Shown here in pieces: positions 9,220 to 17,623 of a stretch of 64,000 nt of DNA. The notes under the pieces are model-generated. The model did no database searches and had not been told where the DNA came from. It worked only from the letters and a program-made list of their open reading frames with translations. Each line of letters begins with the position of its first letter. Positions within the stretch are counted from its first letter, which is position 1. Position numbers and translations under genes: made by a program. This stretch comes from Trebonia sp036276115 (GTDB lineage: Bacteria; Actinomycetota; Actinomycetes; Streptosporangiales; Streptosporangiaceae): NCBI GenBank assembly GCA_036276115.1, contig DATBEM010000197.1:5043-69042 (forward strand), in the 5' to 3' direction.

Positions 9220-10376
9220 CCCACGCCCCTGCCCTCCCCGGCCGGGCGACCTCGCCGGGCCCACTCCCGGGCGAGCAGGGCGTAGGAGCGGACGCGGTCG
9301 GCGTGGTCGTGGGTGATCGTGGTGACGATCAGCTCGTCCGCCCCGGTGGCGTCGCGCAGCCGTTCGAGGTGGCCCGCGACCTGGCCCGGCGTGCCCACGA
9401 ACTGGGTGGCGACCCGGTCCTCGACCAGGGCCTGGTCATCGGCGGTCCACGGGTGGCGACGGGCCTGCTCGGGGGTGGGGAACTCGATGGCGCCCTCGGC
9501 GGTGCGGATGCTGCGCACCCACAGCCCGTACCCGGTGGCCAGCTCGCGGGCCCCCGCCTCGGTCGGGGCGACGACCACGTCGGCCGAGACGCTGACGTAC
9601 GGGCGGTCGAGCTCGGCCGAGGGCCGGAACGCGGCCCGGTAGCCGTCGACCGCCTCCAGCACCGTGGCCGGGCTGACGTGGTAGTTGGCGGCGAACCGGA
9701 GGCCCCGCTGGCCCGCGACGCTGGCGCTCTCGCCGCCGCTGCTGCCAAGGACCCAGACCTGCAGCGCGGCGCCCTCGCCCGGCACCACGTGCGCCTCCTG
9801 CCCGTCGGGGTCACGGTAGGTGCCGGCGATCAGCGCCAGGATGTCGCTGACCTGCTCGGCGTAGTCCTGCGCCTCGGCGCCGGGCAGGTGCAGCAGGCGC
9901 CGTTGCAGCGCCAGCCGGGGCGACTTCAGCAGGCTCTCGGGCGAGAACCGGGGCGGGATCAGCAGCCCGTTCGGCCCGTGCCCGCCCGCGGCCGCCCGGG
10001 CAGGGGCCCGCACCCGGGCGCTGTCGGCGCTCGGGCGGCCGCTGGAGCGGCCCAGGCCGAGGTCGAGGCGCCCCGGGTCAGCGGTGTCGAGCAGGCCGAA
10101 CTCCTCCACGGTGGCCAGGGCGGTGCGGTGCCCCATCTGGACGGCGCCCGACCCGAGCCGGATGGTCGTGGTCGCGGCGGCCGTGAGCGCGAGCGCGACG
10201 GCGGGCGAGGTGCCCGCGACCCCTGGGTTCAGGTGATGCTCGGCGAACCAGTAACGGGCATAGCCCAGGCGCTCGGCCTGCCGGGCGAGGTCCAGGCTGT
10301 TACGCAGCGCCTGGGCCGCCGTCGACCCGGACGAGATCGGCATGAGGTCCAGGACCGCCAGCGGGGTGCTCGTCAT
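9216..10376 (-). CDS. Luciferase-like flavin-dependent monooxygenase (group 1 type)
   Basis: A 386-residue LLM-superfamily oxidoreductase with a (beta/alpha)8 barrel. The N-terminus LAVLDLMPISSGSTAAQALR, then YARYWFAEHHLNPGVAGTSP and IRLGSGAVQMGHR, are typical of the luciferase family group 1 (TIGR03558-like) branch. These enzymes use reduced flavin and oxygen on usually unknown small substrates. A proline/alanine-rich segment around residues 118-140 replaces part of a normally conserved loop. The ATG at 10376 overlaps the stop of the upstream monooxygenase by 4 nt (ATGA). The stop overlaps that of the convergent ABC gene. Confidence 0.88.
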   Translation of the reverse strand: MTSTPLAVLDLMPISSGSTAAQALRNSLDLARQAERLGYARYWFAEHHLNPGVAGTSPAVALALTAAATTTIRLGSGAVQMGHRTALATVEEFGLLDTADPGRLDLGLGRSSGRPSADSARVRAPARAAAGGHGPNGLLIPPRFSPESLLKSPRLALQRRLLHLPGAEAQDYAEQVSDILALIAGTYRDPDGQEAHVVPGEGAALQVWVLGSSGGESASVAGQRGLRFAANYHVSPATVLEAVDGYRAAFRPSAELDRPYVSVSADVVVAPTEAGARELATGYGLWVRSIRTAEGAIEFPTPEQARRHPWTADDQALVEDRVATQFVGTPGQVAGHLERLRDATGADELIVTTITHDHADRVRSYALLAREWARRGRPAGEGRGVG

Positions 10377-11755
10377 GCGGTGCTTCCTTCCCGTACCCGG
10401 CTCGGGCGGGTGAGCGGAGCGAGGCCGAGGTTGTCCCGCAGGGTCGTCCCGTCGTAGTCGGCCCTGAACGTGCCCAGCTCCTGCAGCAACGGAACGACCC
10501 GGTCCACGAACGGGCCGAGGCCGTCCGGGGTGATGTGCGGCACCAGGATGTAGCCGTCGGCCGCGTCGGCCTGGACGTAGTCGTTGATCGTGGCCGCGAT
10601 CGTCTGCGGGGAGCCGATGAACGACTGGCGCCCGGTCACCTCGATCACGACCTCGCGGGCCGACAGGTGCCCGGCTTCCGCCCGGGCGCGCCACTGCGCG
10701 GCCAGGGCCAGCGGGTCCTTGGCGAACTGGCGCACGCTGGCGCGGCCCTGGGAGACGAGGGCGTCGCCGATGACCGGGTCGAACGCCGGCAGCGGCCCGT
10801 CGACGTCGAAGCCGGGCAGCTCCTGGTTCCACAGCTGCTCGATGAACCGCAGCGCGGTCGCGGGCGACACCTGGGCGCGGCGGACCTCGCGGGCGATGTC
10901 GGCCGCCTCGGCGTCGGTGTCCCCGAGCACGAACGTCGCGGCGGGCAGGATCAGCAGCTCGTCGCGGCTGCGGCCGAAGCGCTCGAGGCGGCCCTTGACG
11001 TCGGCGTAGAACGGCTGCCCGTCCGCCAGGGTGGCGTGGCGGGAGAAGATCGCGTCGGCCGAGGCGGCGGCGAAGTCGCGGCCCTCGTCGGAGTCCCCGG
11101 CCTGGAAGATCACCGGGCGCCCCTGCGGCGAGCGGGGGACGTTGAAGTGCCCCTCGATGTCGAAGAACCGGTCGTGGTGCGCGAACGCGCCCGGCCCCGG
11201 GGCGCGCAGGAACTGGCCGGACGCCGCGTCGGCGATGATCTCGTCGCCGGCCCAGGAGCCCCACAGCTCGGTCGCGGTGCCCAGGAACGTCCGCGCCCGG
11301 TCGTAGCGGTCGCCCTGGGCCAGGTAGCCGCCGCGCCGGAAGTTGTCCCCGGTGAACGCATCCCAGCTGGTGACCACGTTCCAGGCCGCCCGGCCGCCGG
11401 ACAGGTGGTCGAGCGAGGCGAACTGGCGGGCAACCTCGTACGGCTCGTTGAAGGTGGAGTTGATCGTCCCGGTCAGGCCCAGGTGCTCGGTCACGGCGGC
11501 GAGGGCGGCCAGGATCGTGAACGTGTCCGGGCGGCCGACCACGTCGAGGTCGTAGACCTGGCCGTTCTGCTCCCGCAGCCGCAGCCCCTCGGCCAGGAAC
11601 AGGAAGTCGAACCTGCCCCGCTCGGCGACCTGGGCGAACCGCCGGAACGAGTCGAACTCGATGTGGCTGCCCGACGCCGGGTCGCTCCACACGGTCGTGT
11701 TGTTCACGCCCGGGAAGTGGGCGGCGAGGTGGACCTGCTTGACCGGCTTGCTCAC
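10373..11755 (-). CDS. NtaA/SnaA/DszA-type FMNH2-dependent monooxygenase
   Basis: A 460-residue LLM protein of the nitrilotriacetate/desulfurization monooxygenase branch. Diagnostic blocks are QVHLAAHFPGVNNTTVWSDP at the start, FDFLFLAEGLRLRE, GLTGTINSTFNEPYEVARQF, LDHLSGGRAAWNVVTSWD and VIFQAGDSDEGRDFAA. Members oxidise amines, thioethers or aryl-sulfur compounds using FMNH2 from a separate reductase. No flavin reductase gene is nearby. The GTG start shares one base with the TAG stop of the upstream gene, and its end overlaps the downstream LLM gene. The substrate cannot be assigned. Confidence 0.88.
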   Translation of the reverse strand: MSKPVKQVHLAAHFPGVNNTTVWSDPASGSHIEFDSFRRFAQVAERGRFDFLFLAEGLRLREQNGQVYDLDVVGRPDTFTILAALAAVTEHLGLTGTINSTFNEPYEVARQFASLDHLSGGRAAWNVVTSWDAFTGDNFRRGGYLAQGDRYDRARTFLGTATELWGSWAGDEIIADAASGQFLRAPGPGAFAHHDRFFDIEGHFNVPRSPQGRPVIFQAGDSDEGRDFAAASADAIFSRHATLADGQPFYADVKGRLERFGRSRDELLILPAATFVLGDTDAEAADIAREVRRAQVSPATALRFIEQLWNQELPGFDVDGPLPAFDPVIGDALVSQGRASVRQFAKDPLALAAQWRARAEAGHLSAREVVIEVTGRQSFIGSPQTIAATINDYVQADAADGYILVPHITPDGLGPFVDRVVPLLQELGTFRADYDGTTLRDNLGLAPLTRPSRVREGSTA

Positions 11756-12966
11756 TAGAATCGCTGTCCTTCCGCGGGCTGCCGGCGGTACCGGTTGTCC
11801 GGGCGGGGCAGGCCGAGCAGCCCGCGCAGGGTGCCCGCCCAGCCGGCTTCCGGGTAGGCGGTCCGGAACGCGCCCCGCCGTTGCAGCTCGGGCACCAGCG
11901 CGCCGGTTACCTGGGCCAGGTCGTGCGGCAGCGTCGCCGGCCGGAGCCGGAACCCGGTCAGCCCGGCCGCCTGCCAGTCCAGCAGCAGGTCGGCCAGCTC
12001 GGCGGCGGTGCCGGTGAATACGAGGGCGTCGCTGGTGAACCGGGTCCCGGCCCGCTCGTCCAGGCGATCGCGGCGGGCGCGGGCGGCGGCGGCGCTGTCG
12101 TCGAGGAACACCACGATGTCGGCCAGCAGGCGGACCTCGTCCCGCCCGGCATCACGCTGGGCAGCCCGGATCTCGGCCACGATCGCGTCGGCCTGGGCGC
12201 GGTCACGCGGGGTCACGAAGCCGACGTCCGCCGACCGGGCGATCAGCTGGTACGGGACGCTGGCGTGGCCGAGGGCGGCGACCACCGGCTGGCCCTGCGG
12301 CGGGCGGGGGGTGATCGAGGGCCCCTTGACCGAGAACCAGCGGCCGGTGAAGTCGATGTAGTGGAGCTTGTCGCGGTCGATGAACCGCCCGGTGGCCACG
12401 TCCCGGATCTCCGCGTCGTCCTCCCAGCTGTCCCACAGCCGCCGCAGCACCTCGACGTAGTCGGCCGCCTCCTCGAAGTGCGCGGCGAGGATGCCAGCGT
12501 CTGCGGGCTCCCCGACGTCGCGCCGCCCGAAGTGCGCCGCCGGGCCGGGACGCCGGTCGACCTGGACGCGCACGCCCGCCCGGCCGCTGGCTACGTAGTC
12601 GAGGGTGGCGATCGCCTTGGACAGGTGGAAGGGCTCGGTATGGGTGGTGACCGCGGTCGGCATCAGCCCTATGTGCCGGGTCGCGGGGCCGATCCGGGCT
12701 GCGATCAGCACCGCGTCCAGGCGGCCGCGGACCCGGTCGGTGCGCTGGTCGGGGCGCAGCCGGTCGTCGGACTGCAGGCTGAGCCCGTCTTCGATCGTGA
12801 GGAAGTCGAGCAGGCCGCGCTCGGCCTGCCGGGCCAGGTCGACCCAGTAGCCCGGCCGCAGGAGCTCGCCTGGCTGGGCGCCGGCCTCCCGCCAGGCGGC
12901 CGGGTGCCAGCCCGCGCCGTCCAGCGCCACCGCCAGGTGCAGGCGTTCGTTCGAGGCAGTCACCAT
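11755..12966 (-). CDS. LLM-class flavin-dependent monooxygenase
   Basis: A 403-residue luciferase-like protein, the first gene of a three-gene LLM operon. The ATG at 12966 is preceded by GGAAGGAAG, so it is favoured over an in-frame start at 13017. Family blocks include LHLAVALDGAGWHPAAWRE, GLLDFLTIEDGLSL, RTHIGLMPTAVTTHTEPFHL-like residues (RHIGLMPTAV, then THTEPFHLSKAIATLDYVAS) and SGRAGVRVQVD. It resembles the NtaA/SnaA/DszA branch but is shorter and more divergent. The operon order (this gene, NtaA-type, group-1 type) recurs in clusters thought to scavenge organosulfur or amine compounds, but here there is no transporter or reductase to confirm that. Confidence 0.85.
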   Translation of the reverse strand: MVTASNERLHLAVALDGAGWHPAAWREAGAQPGELLRPGYWVDLARQAERGLLDFLTIEDGLSLQSDDRLRPDQRTDRVRGRLDAVLIAARIGPATRHIGLMPTAVTTHTEPFHLSKAIATLDYVASGRAGVRVQVDRRPGPAAHFGRRDVGEPADAGILAAHFEEAADYVEVLRRLWDSWEDDAEIRDVATGRFIDRDKLHYIDFTGRWFSVKGPSITPRPPQGQPVVAALGHASVPYQLIARSADVGFVTPRDRAQADAIVAEIRAAQRDAGRDEVRLLADIVVFLDDSAAAARARRDRLDERAGTRFTSDALVFTGTAAELADLLLDWQAAGLTGFRLRPATLPHDLAQVTGALVPELQRRGAFRTAYPEAGWAGTLRGLLGLPRPDNRYRRQPAEGQRF

Positions 12967-13095
12967 GAACTTCCTTCCGCGCCCTGCCACGATAGCCGCC
13001 TGGCTAACTCTCGTCAATATCTATAGGCATAGTCGGAAATATGGGCCGGGCTAGTGGCGCGACCGGCCAGGGGGCCGACCCTCGCCGCCTGGCCT

Positions 13096-14601
13096 CTAGT
13101 GCTGCCCGGCGTACTTCAGGAGGCGAAGGCCCTCCAGCCGCAGCGCCTGAGGGTATATGGCCTGGTAGATGTTGCAGTTCGGGGACTTCACGTCGAACCG
13201 GCCGGTCGCGCGGAACGTGGCCGCCGAGCAGCCGCCGGAGCACCAGTAGCGCCAGGTGCAGTCCCGGCAGCCTTCCTTCTCGTCCACGAGGAGGTTCAGG
13301 ACCGTGTGCGTGTCCTGCCGGACCAGCGCCAGCGGGTCGTCCCGGAACACGTCGCCCAGCGTTTGCTCGATCTCCATGTGGCACTGGGCGACGCGCCCGT
13401 CCTGATCGATGACCACGTAGTCCTGCCCCACCCCGCAGGACCGCTGCCGCGGCTGGATCAGCTGCCCGCGGTCGAGCACGGCGCCCAGGACGCTCCAGCG
13501 CGGAAGGTCGCCCTCGATCGCGCGGAACGCGGCGAGCATCCCCTCGATCATCTGGCCGTCCTCATAGCGCAAGTCATCGAAGCTCGCCGCGCACTCGTTG
13601 TCGCGGAACAGGTTGAGGCTGAAGGTCAGCCCGCGCTCCAGCGCGAACCGGACGACCTCGGCCACGCCGGTGGTGTTCCGCCCGGTGATCGTGATCGACA
13701 GGTGCGGGGCGTGCCCCAGTTCCAGGAGCCGGGCTATTGTCGCGTGGACGAGCGGCGAGGATGGCTTGCCGTTCGCGAACGGCCGCTGGGCGTCGTTCTG
13801 CTCCCCCAGCCCGTCCAGGGAGATCATGATCCGGATGCCCTCGGCCGAGCAGAACTGGGCCAGGCTGGCCGGCAGCCGGGTGCCGTTGGTGAGCAGGCTC
13901 GCCTGCAGGTCCAGCCCGGCCTCGGCGGTGAGCTCGCGGGCGTAGGCGTGCAGCGTCCGCACGAGCCGGTGGTTGAGCGTGGCCTCGCCGCCGGCGTACT
14001 TGAGCTTGACCCCGGAAAGCCCGTGCGTGACGGCGGAGCGCACCACGGCCGCGACGGCCGCCCGCCCGGTCGGCTCGTCCATCGCCGCCGACGACTTGTG
14101 GATGTAGCAGTAGGGGCAGCGCAGGTTGCACCCGTTGGTGACGTGGAGCCACGCCGTGAGCACCTGGCTCTCGGCCAGCCCGAGGGCGGGAGGCTCCCCG
14201 GCCGGATGCAGGATCTGGAGCCGCCCCAGGCGCTGGAACGCCTCCTCTGCCTCGACCTCGGCGAGCCCGGCCAGGACGGCGGCCGGGGCAGCGGGACGGC
14301 GGAAGCTGCGGTACAGCCGGTAGGCGGGCTCGTTGACGACGACGGCGCCGCAACTGCCGCGGGGATTGAACAGGATTCGGTACTCCCCGTCAACCGGCTG
14401 CTCGACCACGCCTTCGGCGCATGCCCAGAGGCTTTCCCTGGATGCCGGCGGCAACGGAGGCAGCACATTCCGCCGCAATCCCTCATCACCGCTAACCGGA
14501 CAAGCGCAATCCTCACAATTATAAACCAATAGGTCTACATTATCAGGCAGATCATATCGAGAGAGCGCCAGGGCATGGCGCATCGCTCCCGCAGAACTCA
14601 T
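13096..14601 (-). CDS. Radical SAM/SPASM peptide-modifying enzyme with N-terminal RRE-like region
   Basis: A 501-residue radical SAM enzyme. The cluster-binding motif is C158-x3-C162-x2-C165 (VTNGCNLRCPYCYIHKS). A complete SPASM domain follows: a first Cys pair around DYVVIDQDGRVAQC, then CRDCTWRYWCSGGC (exact CX2CX5CX3C), then a final SPNC. Residues ~72-133 (YRILFNP, VVVNEPAYRLY, EEAFQRLGRLQIL) resemble a PqqD-like precursor-recognition domain. The first 70 residues hold an extra C29-x2-C32-x-C34 cluster of unknown role. SPASM enzymes with such domains usually modify ribosomal peptides or activate enzymes. It starts 50 bp after the large STAND gene with an AGGAAGG ribosome site, suggesting one transcript. 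A peptide substrate was not identified with confidence. Confidence 0.88.
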   Translation of the reverse strand: MSSAGAMRHALALSRYDLPDNVDLLVYNCEDCACPVSGDEGLRRNVLPPLPPASRESLWACAEGVVEQPVDGEYRILFNPRGSCGAVVVNEPAYRLYRSFRRPAAPAAVLAGLAEVEAEEAFQRLGRLQILHPAGEPPALGLAESQVLTAWLHVTNGCNLRCPYCYIHKSSAAMDEPTGRAAVAAVVRSAVTHGLSGVKLKYAGGEATLNHRLVRTLHAYARELTAEAGLDLQASLLTNGTRLPASLAQFCSAEGIRIMISLDGLGEQNDAQRPFANGKPSSPLVHATIARLLELGHAPHLSITITGRNTTGVAEVVRFALERGLTFSLNLFRDNECAASFDDLRYEDGQMIEGMLAAFRAIEGDLPRWSVLGAVLDRGQLIQPRQRSCGVGQDYVVIDQDGRVAQCHMEIEQTLGDVFRDDPLALVRQDTHTVLNLLVDEKEGCRDCTWRYWCSGGCSAATFRATGRFDVKSPNCNIYQAIYPQALRLEGLRLLKYAGQH

Positions 14602-14651
14602 CTCATACGCCTTCCTCGGCGTCGGCCCCCGCCTGCAGGGACTGGTGGCAG

Positions 14652-17621
14652 CTACAGGTCTTCAATGCGCGCGAGTGTTCCCTGAAGACGCGCGAGCAAC
14701 GGCGCCGCTCCGTGATGCAAGCCGGCCCACGCCGCCATCAGCTGATTCTGCCAGTCGGCCTGAGTCTCCGGCGGCAGTTCACGCAAGAGCTGCTCGAACT
14801 TCTCGAACTCAGCCGGGAGCAGGACCGCGCCAGAAGAAGCAACGGGCCCTCGGGCAAGCTCGCCGAACCCTGACTTGTAGTTCTCGAGCGCCCCCCTTAG
14901 ATATTCCGCGCTGCCGCTAGATTGATAATCTTCTATCGCGAGGTGCCCTTGGAGGAGCTGCCACCGCCCGACCAGGTCACGAAAACCCGGCCCGCTGGCT
15001 ACTTCATTAAGCTGACTCGCCCGCTGGGCGACATTTTCTCGATACTCCGGCTCACCGGTAGCCTGCCAGGTCCGGTAGCTGAGCTCCACGTACTCCACCA
15101 GGTTGGCCAGCAGGAACCAGTTGTCGGACAGGCGCCGGGCTTCGTCGATGCCGCGCTTCAGGTACTCCAGCCCCGCGTCCGGCTCGTCGTGCCCGTAAAT
15201 CCGCCCTGCCCGGTTCAGGGCGGACGGATACCCCCGGATTGAGTGCTGCAGGCAGATATCGAGGGCGCTGCCGATGAGCCTCTTGGCCTCCGCCAGCGGT
15301 TCGGGCCCCTCGACCAGGAGCACCTCCGCCTGCCAGGCCTGGTAGAGGCAGATGGCCTGCTGCTGGCGGATCAGCCCGAGCCAGCTCCAGTTGGAGTTCC
15401 CCTCCAGCAGGGCCTCGGCGGTGGCATACGCCCCCCACGCCCGCTCGAACTGGCGCGAGTACCGGTAGATCTCGCCGTAGACGCTCCAGGTCATTCCCTC
15501 CGCCGCCGGGCCGCCGAACTTGCGCCGGGTTGCCACGGCCGTGTCCACGAGGGCCAATGCCTCGCCAAAGTCACCGCCCAGCCCTTTGACGTACGCCCAG
15601 TTAGCCTGAATGGAGCCGCTCTCGTCAAATGCCTCGGGTCGCCCTCCCGGCGACGCGAGCGCGGCGATGGCGGTCGCCGCTTCCTTGTATGAATCGTTCG
15701 CCTTGCCCCAGTCACCGACGTTTCGATAGTAATAGCCGCGCTCTTTCAAGGCTTCCGCGACGAGTGTTTCCTGGCTCACTCCGGGCAGGCTCTTGGCCAC
15801 CGTGAGCGCCCCGTTGAAATGCCTTTCGCCGTCTGCCGCCTTATTCGGCATGCGCAGGCACGCATTGCCGCGCAAGATGTTCATGCGATAGCGGTCCTCG
15901 GGCCGGGCGGCCGAGACCGGGACTTCATCGAGTACCTTCATGGCCGCCTCGGCCTGGGACGAGTCGATGTAGTAGCGGGCCAGCATGAGCCCGATCGCCA
16001 CGTAGTAGTCGGGCCGCACGTCGGTCAGCCACGCGTGGAACTCGTCCAGCTTCTCCTTGATGACGTCCGCGAACGCGCCCGCCGGGGTCCCGCCGGGCAG
16101 GAACCGCTGGAGGTAGAGCACTAGCAGGTCCTGCAGGAAGACGTCGCGCTCCTTGGCTGCCTGCTCGAAGTACTCCAGGAGCCGCTGGCAGCCCTTTTCG
16201 AAGTCCGTGAGGAACAGGTAGTACAGGCCGATTGACTTCAGCTGGTCAAGCTCGCGCGTCGCGCTGTCCACCGACAGCGACAGCTCAATGATGTCGCCGG
16301 CGTCCTGCGCGCCGGTGCGCCGCCGGGCGTCCAGGTAGGCCCGCTCGCTCCGCAGGAACTCCTCCTTGCCCGCGACGAGATCGCCGTAAATGTCCAGCGC
16401 CCGCAGCCAGATCCGGCGACGCCACTGCCGGTCCTGGTCGTGGAACGGGAACACCCGGTCGGCGAACGCCTCGGCCACCGCGTCGTGCAGGGTGACGAAC
16501 TTGCCATTGCCGCGCCGCCGGATCCAGGGGATGCCGACGAGCTTGTCCCAGGCCGCGTCCAGGCCCGGAACGTCGTCCGGGGGCGCGAGGTCCTTCATCA
16601 GCTCTTTCCAGACCGTCTGGTCGACTGGCTGCCGCACCACGGCCAGGCGCCGGATGGCCTCATGCCAGAAGTCAGACTTGCGGTAGGGCACGACGAGGCG
16701 GCGCAAGAAATCCTGGTAAAGCCGTACCCCGTCCCGGCTCATGTCGTGACCGTACGGAATATGCTGCTTAATGTACTCGAGCGAGTTCGCCTCGGCTTCC
16801 TCGGGAATGCCAATCGAGGTGAGGTAGTCGATCGCGATGGCGAGCCACAGCGGCTGCCCGCGGGTGAGGAATACAAGCTTCTTCTCCTCATCCTCGGTGA
16901 GGTCGGCCGAGACTCCGCTCTGGCCGATGTAGCTACGCGAGGCGGACTCCTCCAGGCTCTCCACCCGGACCGTGGTGACGGGAATGGGCCGGTACAGGGT
17001 GTCAAGCTCTGCCTCGATGGGGTCAACGCCCTCCGCGTCCCCGTCCTGGCCCTGCTCCGCGCCGACCGGGCGCCCAGAGAGGATGAAGAGGGTGTGCGCG
17101 GGGAGTGCCTTCATCCACTGCGTGAGCGTGGACACGAGGTTCGTGTCGCGGATGGTCTCCACCGTGTCGAAGACGATGACGATCGTCTTGCGCTTCGCCT
17201 GCGCGTAATTGTTGTAGCATTCCGCGAAGCTCTCCTTGACCCGGCCGAAGTGGCTGGTGATGGTCTCCCGGCTGATGTTCTCATGCGCGTAGTCGGGAAT
17301 CCGCGCGAGCTTATCCTTGTACGGGCGGAAGTAGTGGTCACCGGGATCAAGGGTGTTCGCGATCCGCCGCTCCAGGTTGGACAGGAGCCAGAAACGGTAG
17401 TCGTCTACATCGATCGGCGTGATCCACTTCACCGCCGGGTCGTCACCGCTCTCGTCGGCCAGGCGTCGCACCAGCGAGGTCTTCCCGACGCCACCGGTGC
17501 CGTGCAGCAGGACCGCCCGGCTGCGGTGATCCTCGCGCACCTGGTCCAGCACGCGCCTGACTTGCATCTCCTCGGGGCGCTCAATGGTACGAGGGTAGGG
17601 CGAGTCGGGAACCATCATCAC
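14652..17621 (-). CDS. STAND-type NTPase with TPR-like C-terminal repeats
   Basis: A 989-residue signal-transduction NTPase. Walker A is G41-TGGVGKT-48 and Walker B is TIVIVFDTVE with D152. TLFILSGRP follows as the sensor strand, and a winged-helix-like segment (LVGIPWIRRRGNGKFVTLHD) sits around residue 370. The C-terminal ~550 residues are all helical and read as degenerate TPR/SPL-type repeats, such as DRYRMNILRGNACLR and GYYYRNVGDWGKANDSYKEA. In STAND proteins these repeats sense a trigger and the NTPase oligomerises. There is no effector domain, so the partner TIR-STAND protein is the likely output. The ATG at 17621 sits 2 nt after that gene's stop, and its ribosome site TAGGAG overlaps the stop codon, indicating translational coupling. 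Confidence 0.85.
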   Translation of the reverse strand: MMMVPDSPYPRTIERPEEMQVRRVLDQVREDHRSRAVLLHGTGGVGKTSLVRRLADESGDDPAVKWITPIDVDDYRFWLLSNLERRIANTLDPGDHYFRPYKDKLARIPDYAHENISRETITSHFGRVKESFAECYNNYAQAKRKTIVIVFDTVETIRDTNLVSTLTQWMKALPAHTLFILSGRPVGAEQGQDGDAEGVDPIEAELDTLYRPIPVTTVRVESLEESASRSYIGQSGVSADLTEDEEKKLVFLTRGQPLWLAIAIDYLTSIGIPEEAEANSLEYIKQHIPYGHDMSRDGVRLYQDFLRRLVVPYRKSDFWHEAIRRLAVVRQPVDQTVWKELMKDLAPPDDVPGLDAAWDKLVGIPWIRRRGNGKFVTLHDAVAEAFADRVFPFHDQDRQWRRRIWLRALDIYGDLVAGKEEFLRSERAYLDARRRTGAQDAGDIIELSLSVDSATRELDQLKSIGLYYLFLTDFEKGCQRLLEYFEQAAKERDVFLQDLLVLYLQRFLPGGTPAGAFADVIKEKLDEFHAWLTDVRPDYYVAIGLMLARYYIDSSQAEAAMKVLDEVPVSAARPEDRYRMNILRGNACLRMPNKAADGERHFNGALTVAKSLPGVSQETLVAEALKERGYYYRNVGDWGKANDSYKEAATAIAALASPGGRPEAFDESGSIQANWAYVKGLGGDFGEALALVDTAVATRRKFGGPAAEGMTWSVYGEIYRYSRQFERAWGAYATAEALLEGNSNWSWLGLIRQQQAICLYQAWQAEVLLVEGPEPLAEAKRLIGSALDICLQHSIRGYPSALNRAGRIYGHDEPDAGLEYLKRGIDEARRLSDNWFLLANLVEYVELSYRTWQATGEPEYRENVAQRASQLNEVASGPGFRDLVGRWQLLQGHLAIEDYQSSGSAEYLRGALENYKSGFGELARGPVASSGAVLLPAEFEKFEQLLRELPPETQADWQNQLMAAWAGLHHGAAPLLARLQGTLARIEDL

Positions 17622-17623
17622 TC

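Noticed and set aside
9216..11690. An 824-codon minus-strand frame spanning two monooxygenase genes
   Set aside because: Only the part after the ATG at 10376 shows family similarity; the upstream half is a shifted, Arg/Pro-rich reading of the NtaA-type gene.
13018..13095. Site for an FxSxx-type precursor peptide next to the radical SAM gene
   Set aside because: The gap is only 78 bp and no short frame ends in an F-x-S-x-x pattern; the system is therefore not a standard Fxs cluster.
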